Assembly: GCA_002746275.1 (NCBI GenBank)
Contig: NVWR01000002.1
Coordinates: 82,593-90,897, forward strand
From: Rhodobiaceae bacterium
GTDB taxonomy: Bacteria; Pseudomonadota; Alphaproteobacteria; Parvibaculales; Parvibaculaceae
DNA: 8,305 nucleotides
Reading direction: 5' to 3'
Under the pieces are notes generated by a model. It was not told the origin of the DNA. It made no database searches and was given only the letters and a program-made list of their open reading frames with translations. The position numbers and the translations under genes are program-made. Positions 1-5,573 of the stretch are shown piece after piece (the first letter of the stretch is position 1; every line of letters begins with the position of its first letter).

Positions 1-74
1 GACTGGCGGCACACGCTGATATTTTCCAAACGATGTACTTCCCTCAACAACATTGTGCAGTTGCGAAACCGCCT

Positions 75-569
75 TCAGTTGTTTCCGAGAAGACTAGCTT
101 GCTGGTCCAGAGCAATCAGCATGGTTCGTTCAAGACCATTGGTACGGTGGTGAGCGATCGCTTTGTAATCTTCATCGTCGGCTAGATCGAGCAGGTTCTG
201 GCGCGCAGGCCATTGAACCAGCAACACCACATCCCAGTCATAGGCAATGTCGCCGACCAAAGTTTCCGTTGCCGCACCGGCCCAAATGAGTTGTCCGCCA
301 TGTTTTCCAACAAAAGGCCCTGCAAGCTCTCCATAGCGCGCATAAGCTTCTGCTCCTGTGCCATCACCATCCAGCGATGCCTCCCGGAACTTGAGCAAGT
401 TCAACATCACCACCGGTCCTTTTTCGGCATTGCTGGCGAAGTTCAGGAACTGACCTGGGTTCCCATCGAGCCAGGGGTTCATGCCGGGCAACTTATTTGC
501 AAATTCACTGTCACAGGCTGACAGCCCAAGAAAGGCAGCGAACAGAACAACCCATCTAAACCGGAACAT
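75..569 (-). CDS. DUF1330-domain lipoprotein
   Basis: A 164-residue protein. Residues 1-19 form a lipoprotein signal: basic start (MFRFRW), hydrophobic stretch, and lipobox LSAC with the lipidated Cys at 19. Asp follows the Cys, which in enterics marks inner-membrane retention; whether that rule holds here is unknown. The rest matches DUF1330, a small ferredoxin-like fold of unknown function; the hallmark GPVVMLNLLKFR lies at 51-62 and a conserved DYKAIAHHR segment lies near the C-terminus. I chose the ATG at 569 because GAGAGGAAA sits just upstream at good spacing; a TTG at 590 in frame would add seven residues and spoil the signal peptide. It starts 27 bases after the flavoprotein gene on the same strand, so the two are probably co-transcribed. 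The family call is firm; the function is unknown. A paralogue lies at 5048-5497. Confidence 0.85.
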   Translation of the reverse strand: MFRFRWVVLFAAFLGLSACDSEFANKLPGMNPWLDGNPGQFLNFASNAEKGPVVMLNLLKFREASLDGDGTGAEAYARYGELAGPFVGKHGGQLIWAGAATETLVGDIAYDWDVVLLVQWPARQNLLDLADDEDYKAIAHHRTNGLERTMLIALDQQASLLGNN

Positions 570-596
570 TTTATTTCCTCTCCCATTCAATTTTCC

Positions 597-1535
597 TCAC
601 CCAAAAGTTTTGCTTGTGGCGAGATTTCCCATGCGTGCGGTAATCTCAAAAAATTCAGCAACGGTTTCGTCGATGATCTGTTTGACCGGCTTGATCTCAT
701 CAATCAGCCCGACAGTCTGACCAGCGAGGCCCACACTTGCTTCCATGTCACCACCGAAATAGAGGTCCAGAATGTTGCCAAACGTGTCGGCTGGCATGCG
801 GCCTTCTTCATAAATTTTCGCGGTACGTTCCGTCTTGAGCGTGCGAATGCACGGTGATGCCTTTTTGTTCAGGACCCAGGTACCTGTCTCGTTGGCGTCG
901 ATGATGGCATTTTTGTAGTTCTCGTGAACCGGGCTTTCTGCACAGCTGACAAAGCGCGTGCCCATTTGAACGCCTTCCGCACCGAGAGCAAAAGCAGCCG
1001 CCATACCTTTCCCATCGCAAATACCACCTGCCGCAATCAACGGCACATCAACCGCCGCGCGGATCGCCTGCAAGAGCACAAGCGTCGACACTTCTTCGGG
1101 GTTTTTGAAGCCACCGCCTTCAGCCCCTTCCACCACAAGGCCATCAACACCGGCGTCTGCGCATTTTACGGCGGCATCGACGGTTGGCACGGCGTGGTAG
1201 ACGGTAATTCCGGCTTCCTGCAGCGGCCCTACGAATTTCTTTGGGCTGCCTGCTGAAGTCGTTACAAATTTCACGCCGCATCCGCACACATAGTCCAACA
1301 TCGCTTTGTCGCGGAGAAACATGATGGGCAGGTTCACACCGAACGGCTTGTCGGTGATTTCCTGCATTTTTTTGATTTCTTCCTTACAGGCTTCTGTCTC
1401 GCCGGAAGATGTTTCGATAATACCCATGCCGCCCGCCATGGAGACAGCGGAGGCTAACTGCGATCGGGCAATCCAGCCCATAGGCGCTTGAACGATTGGA
1501 TATTTCGACCCCATATGCTCACAAACACGATTCAT
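597..1535 (-). CDS. Nitronate monooxygenase-family FMN flavoprotein (atypical)
   Basis: A 312-residue TIM-barrel flavoprotein of the nitronate monooxygenase/2-nitropropane dioxygenase family, at about the usual length. Visible family features are IVQAPMGW (14-21), the FMN-binding barrel strand with PLIAAGGICDGKG (165-177) and GVQMGTRF (188-195), the phosphate-binding region. Characterised nitronate monooxygenases have a catalytic His in a GGH motif; here the matching segment reads EGGGF, with Phe at about 143. The protein therefore probably belongs to a side branch whose real substrate is unknown, possibly a CoA thioester or enoyl substrate as in the related FabK group (inference). The ATG at 1535 has GGAAGGG about 11 bases upstream; a second ATG seven codons in is less well supplied. 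It has a likely promoter at 1581-1609 and is followed closely by the DUF1330 lipoprotein gene. Confidence 0.85.
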   Translation of the reverse strand: MNRVCEHMGSKYPIVQAPMGWIARSQLASAVSMAGGMGIIETSSGETEACKEEIKKMQEITDKPFGVNLPIMFLRDKAMLDYVCGCGVKFVTTSAGSPKKFVGPLQEAGITVYHAVPTVDAAVKCADAGVDGLVVEGAEGGGFKNPEEVSTLVLLQAIRAAVDVPLIAAGGICDGKGMAAAFALGAEGVQMGTRFVSCAESPVHENYKNAIIDANETGTWVLNKKASPCIRTLKTERTAKIYEEGRMPADTFGNILDLYFGGDMEASVGLAGQTVGLIDEIKPVKQIIDETVAEFFEITARMGNLATSKTFG

Positions 1536-1552
1536 TTCCCCAAATTCCCTTC

Positions 1553-1565
1553 CAGAGTGACTCTG
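1553..1565. promoter_or_regulatory. 13-bp palindrome upstream of the flavoprotein gene
   Basis: CAGAGT-G-ACTCTG is a perfect inverted repeat with six-base arms and a one-base centre, 17 bases before the ATG at 1535. An extra half-site, CAGAGTC, lies at 1627-1633, on the other side of the predicted promoter. This may be an operator for an unidentified regulator, or a small 5'UTR hairpin. Chance cannot be excluded. Confidence 0.35.
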
Positions 1566-1580
1566 AATATCAATGGCGGG

Positions 1581-1609
1581 AGTAGAGCGGGAAGACCGAT
1601 AAGCGGCAA
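1581..1609 (-). promoter_or_regulatory. Possible sigma70 promoter for flavoprotein-DUF1330 operon
   Basis: Read on the minus strand, TTGCCG (1604-1609) and TCTACT (1581-1586) are separated by 17 bases. Each hexamer matches the consensus at four of six positions. It lies between the terminator of the upstream histone-like gene and the flavoprotein start, where a promoter is expected. Confidence 0.35.
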
Positions 1610-1633
1610 GGGATAATACCCCTCCGCAGAGTC

Positions 1634-1669
1634 AAAAAGGCGTGTGGCCACCTTGTGTTGCCGCACGCC
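1634..1669 (-). terminator. Rho-independent terminator after histone-like gene
   Basis: On the minus strand GGCGTG (1664-1669) pairs with CACGCC (1639-1644). After one mismatch, GGC pairs with GCC, closing an 11-base loop, and five T residues follow (1634-1638). It lies 17 bases beyond the stop codon of the histone-like gene and separates it from the flavoprotein unit. Confidence 0.65.
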
Positions 1670-1685
1670 CTCATTCCCCAACGGA

Positions 1686-2105
1686 TCAGCTGAAGTGTTT
1701 GTAAGCCTGCCGAACAGCCTTCTGTAGATCCCGATAGGCGGCATCAACGCCTTTGCGAACATCATCGAATGCCAGCTCGCTCTTGCTCGCCAACGTCCCC
1801 AATTGTTTTTCGAGCTTGGTGCGTTCAGATTTCAGCTGGCGGACGGTGGAATTATACCGTGTCTCTGCCTGCCTCAGCATTTTCCGCCCTTCCCGCTCGA
1901 TCCGGTCGATCTCTTTTGAGACAGATTTGATCTGCTGGTTGAGTTTCTGGTGCTGTGTTTTTTGCCTCGCTGTCACCTTCTTTGAAGCTGCTTTTCGAGA
2001 AGCGGTTTTCTTCTTAGTTGCTGTCTTCTTGCCCACTGCTTTCTTTGCAGGAGCTTTTTTAGTTGCCGGCTTCTTAGCCGTTTTCCGTTTCGGTGCTGCT
2101 GCCAT
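1686..2105 (-). CDS. Histone H1-like lysine/alanine-rich protein with coiled coil
   Basis: A 139-residue, strongly basic protein in two parts. Residues 1 to about 48 are low-complexity Lys/Ala/Thr sequence with repeated xKK units (AKKP, TKKA, AKKA, GKKT), resembling the tail of eukaryotic histone H1 and bacterial H1-like proteins such as AlgP or HctB-type. Residues from about 50 to 110 are charged and heptad-like (QQIKSVSKEIDRIEREG), predicting a long helix or coiled coil. The C-terminal portion (FDDVRKGVDAAYRDLQKAV) looks amphipathic. The likely role is nucleoid or other polyanion binding by the tail with oligomerisation through the helix (inference from composition). The start is secure: AAGGAGG lies seven bases before the ATG. 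It has its own terminator, so it is probably a single-gene unit, and it is divergent from the FGE-like gene. Confidence 0.8.
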   Translation of the reverse strand: MAAAPKRKTAKKPATKKAPAKKAVGKKTATKKKTASRKAASKKVTARQKTQHQKLNQQIKSVSKEIDRIEREGRKMLRQAETRYNSTVRQLKSERTKLEKQLGTLASKSELAFDDVRKGVDAAYRDLQKAVRQAYKHFS

Positions 2106-2224
2106 GATTAGGCCTCCTTCATTGTCAGTTGCACGACCACGGCTATGACCGTGACGCTTTCACGAGGTACAGGCAAGAAAAAACACCGCGTAAGGACAGT
2201 ATGTGGTTTGGAAAACAAGGTTGC

Positions 2225-2276
2225 TTTGAGACAGATCACCAGAGGTTGATTTGACACAGACCATCAGAGGATGATT
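2225..2276. repeat. Tandem 25-base imperfect direct repeat before the FGE-like gene
   Basis: Two copies of TTTGA(G/C)ACAGA(T/C)CA(C/T)CAG followed by AGG(T/A)TGATT start at 2225 and 2250. They match at 23 of 27 positions and have a 25-base period. The second copy carries the TTGACA of the predicted promoter. This may be a pair of binding sites for an activator or repressor, or a recent small duplication. Confidence 0.6.
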
Positions 2277-2278
2277 AT
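2251..2278 (+). promoter_or_regulatory. Possible promoter of FGE-like gene (near-leaderless)
   Basis: TTGACA (2251-2256), a perfect -35 hexamer, is 16 bases from GATTAT (2273-2278), which matches the -10 consensus at four of six positions. Transcription would begin about seven bases later, at or beside the ATG at 2285. The only ribosome-site-like sequence (AGAGG, 2266-2270) is 14 bases from the ATG, too far for good initiation, which fits a leaderless message. Confidence 0.4.
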
Positions 2279-2284
2279 CCGCTC

Positions 2285-3172
2285 ATGGTCACTCGAAATC
2301 TATTCCTTACTGTGATTGCTCTGGCAGGATTTTCCATTGCCCCCCTTGCCTATGGGGCCGAAGACACACCAGCTTGCATGGACTGTCCGACTCTGCTTCC
2401 CATAACCCCCGATAGCTTCTTCATGGGAGCCCCGCCGGACGAAGCAGCGTCCAGTCCAGATGAGTTTCCGCGCCACGAGGTGACGATCTCTCACACCTAT
2501 TCCATTGGGCGCACGCAGGTGACGCGGGGACAGTTTGCTGAGTTCGTGCGGGCGACGGGCATTCAAGTGGAGCTCGGCTGTTGGGCTCTCACGCAAACCG
2601 GGTGGCAACATGACCCAGATGCAAACTGGCAGGCTCCTGGATTTCCACAGACGGATGATCACCCTGTGGTGTGTGTCTCCCACCAAGATGCGTTGGCCTA
2701 TTTGAACTGGCTTTCAACGTCGTCCCCCCGCACCTACCGCCTGCCCACGGAGGCGGAGTGGGAACTTGCCGCCCGCGGTACTGGACCGCAGCCTTTTTGG
2801 GGCAATCAGGAAAACATCTGTTCCTATGGCAATGTGAATGACATCACATCGAAGAACAAAGTCGCCCGCGCGGGAGAGAACTGCATCGATGGTGCCATGC
2901 ACACAGAGACCGTTGCGACCTACAAAGCCAATCCCAACGGCCTGTTCGACATGATCGGCAATGCATGGGAATGGACATCTGATTGTGCATCGGACGATTA
3001 TACAAATGCGCCAACCGATGGCTCAGCCTGGGTATCACCGGCATGCACGGCGCACACATTGCGGGGCCACTCCTGGACAGATGCCCCGGGACCGGTACGC
3101 ATTGAGACACGCTACGCGCTTCCCGCTACCGCCCGCCAATCGATGGTTGGGTTTCGCGTTGCCGCCGACTAG
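2285..3172 (+). CDS. Secreted FGE/SUMF1-fold (formylglycine-generating enzyme-like) protein
   Basis: A 295-residue protein with a Sec signal peptide (residues 1 to about 24, hydrophobic core FLTVIALAGF, cleavage near AYG-AED) and then one FGE-sulfatase domain filling the rest. Family motifs are clear: RLPTEAEWELAARG (152-165), NPNGLFDMIGNAWEW (216-230), LRGHSW (259-264) and the terminal VGFRVA. Aerobic FGE holds copper with two Cys after the RGGS segment; here that stretch reads WTDAPGPVRIETRY and has none, and no sulfatase gene is present. It is therefore probably not a sulfatase activator but a member of the broad SUMF1-fold group (PvdO-like or unknown). Eight Cys lie in the mature part, including CMDC at 31-34, so disulfides in the periplasm are plausible. 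The last base pairs overlap the stop codon of the convergent paraoxonase gene. Confidence 0.88.
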   Translation: MVTRNLFLTVIALAGFSIAPLAYGAEDTPACMDCPTLLPITPDSFFMGAPPDEAASSPDEFPRHEVTISHTYSIGRTQVTRGQFAEFVRATGIQVELGCWALTQTGWQHDPDANWQAPGFPQTDDHPVVCVSHQDALAYLNWLSTSSPRTYRLPTEAEWELAARGTGPQPFWGNQENICSYGNVNDITSKNKVARAGENCIDGAMHTETVATYKANPNGLFDMIGNAWEWTSDCASDDYTNAPTDGSAWVSPACTAHTLRGHSWTDAPGPVRIETRYALPATARQSMVGFRVAAD

Positions 3173-4224
3173 CTCCCAGCACTAAAATCACAGTCCAGGA
3201 ATTTATTGTCAAAGATGGCTCCAATGATGAGCCGGTCTCCATGGCGCGCGCCTGTACTGGCTGCCGAAATATCCTCGCCCAGGCTCATAAAAACCGTTTC
3301 CACCGCCCCCGTCATCGGGTCAACATGGACGATATTGGAGGGAGCCTTCATTTTCCCGTCAGCAAAATGCGCGAGCAGTGCTAGCGCTTTGGGATGAAGA
3401 GCCACCAGCAATGTGCCATCGGGTAGCAGCTCAATATTGTCGGGCAGGCCGGGAAGATCGATTGTGGAGCGATAGGTCAGCGCCGCTGATGGGATGTCGC
3501 GATCATAGATATGGAGCGCACCGCTCCGGGCTGCGCTCAAATACAATGTCTTGCCATCAGCACTTACGTTCACGCCGTTCGCACCGGCGACGGAAGATGC
3601 CGCTATAGAGAAACCCTCCCCATCGAAATACCCAACATCCGTCAAAGGAAGTCCCAGGTAATCCTCAAGCGGTCGCAATGGATCAGTCAGGAGATAACGG
3701 TGATCGTTGGAGAAGTAGAAGCTCTCCGGAGACACGGCCACCAGATCGTTCGGCGTGCGGAGAAGATCGCCAGTTACCGTTGTGACTTTCACAAGTCCCG
3801 TTGGCGTCACGTCGAATATGTCGACGGCCTGCTGCGCGTTGCCATGATTGATAACGAAGAGACGTCGCGCACCGTCCGCACCGATGTAGAGCGAGATACC
3901 GTGAGGCAGAAAGCCAGTGTCTACGTCAGGGGTGAGATTGACAGGCACGGCCTGCGGGTCATTCAGGTCATAGGACCAGATGGCACCCGGCGTTAGCGCC
4001 TCTCCCTTCGCCAAGGCACGGCGGTCGTAGCCCGAAAGGTAGACGATCCCAGTTTCCGGATCGATGGTATGATCCTCCGGCCCGTTCACCCCCGGTATGA
4101 TGGTACAGCTGCCTGCCATTTGGGGTTCCAGATCACGAAGCACGCCAGCGGTTTCAACAAATTCATATCCCCGCCAGATAACGAGTGCGCCAACGATGGC
4201 CAGTATGATCCAGAAAATACGCAT
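3169..4224 (-). CDS. Membrane-anchored paraoxonase-type lactonase/arylesterase
   Basis: A 351-residue, calcium-dependent six-bladed propeller esterase of the PON (arylesterase) family, close in length to human PON1 (355). Positions equivalent to PON1 key residues are kept: Cys40 and Cys345 (disulfide 42-353), Glu50-Asp51 in PEDH (Glu53/Asp54), His108 in HGIS (His115), His127 in VINH (His134), Asn159-Asp160 in PNDL (168/169), Asn216 in ANGVN (224), and Asp262-Asn263 in PDNI (269/270). Thus both calcium sites and the His dyad look intact. Residues 1 to about 20 are a hydrophobic signal anchor, as in PON1, which puts the domain outside the cytoplasm. The ATG at 4224 is preceded by GGGGGAA seven bases away; a TTG at 4239 is less likely. 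Known family activity is lactone and aryl-ester hydrolysis; the natural substrate here is unknown. The TetR gene lies just upstream on the same strand. Confidence 0.88.
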   Translation of the reverse strand: MRIFWIILAIVGALVIWRGYEFVETAGVLRDLEPQMAGSCTIIPGVNGPEDHTIDPETGIVYLSGYDRRALAKGEALTPGAIWSYDLNDPQAVPVNLTPDVDTGFLPHGISLYIGADGARRLFVINHGNAQQAVDIFDVTPTGLVKVTTVTGDLLRTPNDLVAVSPESFYFSNDHRYLLTDPLRPLEDYLGLPLTDVGYFDGEGFSIAASSVAGANGVNVSADGKTLYLSAARSGALHIYDRDIPSAALTYRSTIDLPGLPDNIELLPDGTLLVALHPKALALLAHFADGKMKAPSNIVHVDPMTGAVETVFMSLGEDISAASTGARHGDRLIIGAIFDNKFLDCDFSAGS

Positions 4225-4239
4225 GCCACTTTCCCCCAA

Positions 4240-4259
4240 ATTCTAACGTTTATTAGAAT
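4240..4259. promoter_or_regulatory. Perfect 7-bp-arm palindrome before paraoxonase gene
   Basis: ATTCTAA-CGTTTA-TTAGAAT is a 20-base perfect inverted repeat, ending 15 bases before the paraoxonase ATG and touching its ribosome site. On the minus strand it contains TCTAAT, a five-of-six match to a -10 box, without a good -35. It is shaped like a TetR-type operator, but it differs in sequence from the motif cluster upstream of the tetR-like gene. In RNA it could also fold into an AU-rich hairpin beside the ribosome site. Confidence 0.5.
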
Positions 4260-4317
4260 GATGCTGACCTGATGTGCCTGAAAAGTCTAGAAAATCGCGG
4301 CGTCTGGTCCGCCTGTG

Positions 4318-4935
4318 TTAGTGCAGCAGACCGGCTACAAATATCTGCACCATTGCCTGCGCGGCAGCGCTTGCACGCTCTTCAGACGGTTCAGTGCGGA
4401 CCAGTCCTTCGAAAAAAGTAAGCAGGAGACGTGCCGCTTTCTCAGGCTTCACGCCCTGCTTGTCCAAGTCTATTTCCCCACTCGCGTGAGCGTCTGCGAT
4501 CAATTGTGTCGCTGTGTCCCTCACCCGGTTGCTTGCGCTGGCGGCATCACCTGTGGTCATGCGTTGCTTTTCATCCAGCAGTTCTCGTCCGAACGGCGAC
4601 ACATAGAGCAATGCATAATCGCGTCCCGCCCGTGCCTCAAAAATCGCCATCAGCCGTTCTTCCAGAGGTCCCGGACACTTGAGGGTTCGGTCGATAGCCA
4701 GCGAAATGTCTTTGTTGATCCGGTCGCCAACGGCACGAAACACCTCCTCCTTGTTTTTGAAGTAGTGGTAGATCGCCGGGCGCGAGAGACCCACCGCCGT
4801 CGCGATGTCACCAAAGGACGTGCGGCGATAACCCTGTCGGGCAAACAGGGCAAAAGCCTCATCAAGAATGGCAGACCGTTGCACAGCCCCCAATCTGTTG
4901 GGTTTTTGGGCGAGTGGTTTCTTTTCATCAGGCAT
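4318..4935 (-). CDS. TetR/AcrR-family transcriptional regulator
   Basis: A 205-residue protein, normal for TetR. The N-terminal DNA-binding domain covers about residues 18-64: AILDEAFALFARQGYRRTS, then the helix-turn-helix FGDIATAVGLSRPAIYHYFKNKEEVF (41-66), where YHYFKNKEEVF is the family signature. The remaining helical part is the ligand-binding and dimer domain; its ligand cannot be read from sequence, but the neighbours suggest an acyl-CoA, lactone or related acid. The ATG at 4935 has no ribosome site in front of it, only an A-rich stretch, and a possible promoter would start transcription right at the ATG, so the mRNA may be leaderless. The gene is divergent from the DUF1330-acyl-CoA dehydrogenase pair, and the paraoxonase gene follows 93 bases downstream on the same strand. 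Autorepression through the motif cluster at 4943-4990 is likely (inference). Confidence 0.92.
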   Translation of the reverse strand: MPDEKKPLAQKPNRLGAVQRSAILDEAFALFARQGYRRTSFGDIATAVGLSRPAIYHYFKNKEEVFRAVGDRINKDISLAIDRTLKCPGPLEERLMAIFEARAGRDYALLYVSPFGRELLDEKQRMTTGDAASASNRVRDTATQLIADAHASGEIDLDKQGVKPEKAARLLLTFFEGLVRTEPSEERASAAAQAMVQIFVAGLLH

Positions 4936-4942
4936 ATTTTTG

Positions 4943-4990
4943 TTTGACAGTTTTATGGGAAAGTGTCAAATAGGAGAAATTCGACACTTT
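4943..4990. promoter_or_regulatory. Three-copy TTTGACACTTT motif cluster, probable TetR operator
   Basis: Three 11-base sites lie in the divergent intergenic region: TTTGACAGTTT at 4943-4953 (plus), TTTGACACTTT at 4960-4970 (minus), and TTCGACACTTT at 4980-4990 (plus). Neighbouring sites form inverted repeats: TTTGACA with TGTCAAA across 14 bases, and AAAGTGTC with GACACTTT across 15 bases. A weaker fourth half-site, CGTCAAA, is at 5001-5007. Position between a TetR gene and its divergent neighbour argues for an operator that controls both directions. Confidence 0.65.
4944..4971 (+). promoter_or_regulatory. Possible promoter for DUF1330-acyl-CoA dehydrogenase unit
   Basis: TTGACA (4944-4949) is 16 bases from TCAAAT (4966-4971), a four-of-six -10 match. 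The hexamers coincide with the arms of the inverted repeat, so a bound repressor would cover the promoter. By symmetry the other strand also carries TTGACA (4964-4969) facing the tetR-like gene, with a poorer -10 at 4942-4947. Confidence 0.4.
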
Positions 4991-5047
4991 TGATGTTTTT
5001 CGTCAAATTTGTTGATTTCCTTCACTCTTGCCGGAGCGCCTTCAATC

Positions 5048-5497
5048 ATGACCCATAGAAAAACCCTCAAAAACCTAACCCAGTTTTTTGGTGACGGTGG
5101 AAATATGCCCACATCTGCTCAATGGCGAGCCCTTCTGGAATTGCCGGAAGAAGGCCCTCTTGCCGCCGTTAATTTCGTGAAACTGCGCCCTCAGGCAGTC
5201 TATGCCTCAGGCGAAAACGAACCATCTCGCACCGGGTTAGAGGCCCTCATGCTCTACAGCGAAGGAAGTCTCCCTCGCGTGAATGCGATGGGCGGCAGTT
5301 TTCTGCTTCAAGGACTGCATCAAGGAGCGATTATTGGCGCCCCAACTGATCTGGACCTTGTCATCGTTGGAAATTTCCCGAGTGCTCAGGCCTATGTCTC
5401 CCTGTTTCTCGATCCAGACTACCGGGCAGCCTTCATGCATCGCCGAGCCGCCGTTGAAAGCTGGAAAGCCGTTCTGTCGACGGGTGTTGTTGGCTGA
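5048..5497 (+). CDS. DUF1330-like protein, cytoplasmic
   Basis: A 149-residue protein with no signal peptide or membrane segment. From residue 36 it resembles DUF1330: GPLAAVNFVKLR (36-47) corresponds to the family's GPVVMLNLLKFR, and DYRAAFMHRRAAVE near the C-terminus parallels DYKAIAHHRTNGLE in the lipoprotein encoded at 75-569. The fold is expected to be a small dimeric alpha-beta barrel; no reaction is known. The start is uncertain. The ATG at 5048 has only a weak CGGAG ahead of it; an in-frame ATG at 5105 has GGTGG close by and would still keep the domain (130 residues); a TTG at 5009 also exists. It is divergent from the TetR gene and is followed after 76 bases by the acyl-CoA dehydrogenase gene, so it is probably first in a TetR-controlled unit. 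Confidence 0.75.
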   Translation: MTHRKTLKNLTQFFGDGGNMPTSAQWRALLELPEEGPLAAVNFVKLRPQAVYASGENEPSRTGLEALMLYSEGSLPRVNAMGGSFLLQGLHQGAIIGAPTDLDLVIVGNFPSAQAYVSLFLDPDYRAAFMHRRAAVESWKAVLSTGVVG

Positions 5498-5573
5498 ACG
5501 TGTTTCTCGCGTCCACCAGAAACCTCCAGTAAGCTGAGTGCAACTGCACACCGGCGAGCTGGGGGACCACCAC

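Noticed and set aside
1532..1765. A 77-codon minus-strand frame between the histone-like and flavoprotein genes
   Set aside because: It runs through the terminator and promoter region, overlaps the end of the histone-like gene in another frame, and has no recognisable protein.
1753..2148. A 131-codon plus-strand frame giving a hydrophobic, Phe/Ala-rich peptide that looks like a membrane protein
   Set aside because: It is the complement of Lys-rich codons (AAG/AAA read as CTT/TTT), so the hydrophobicity is an artefact of the histone-like gene.
2138..2164. Two short, mutually exclusive hairpins (CACGG/CCGTG and CGTGA/TCACG) upstream of the histone-like gene, possibly a switch
   Set aside because: Stems are only five pairs each and there is no sign of a riboswitch fold; noted but not strong enough to call.
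4291..4313. A weak hairpin (GGCG/CGCC) with four T residues between the tetR-like and paraoxonase genes on the minus strand
   Set aside because: The four-pair stem and short, displaced T-run are too weak for a terminator; read-through into the paraoxonase gene seems as likely.
4315..4947. A 210-codon plus-strand open frame covering the tetR-like gene
   Set aside because: It is antisense to a clear TetR protein; its product is Cys/His/Arg-rich with no recognisable family, typical of a shadow frame.
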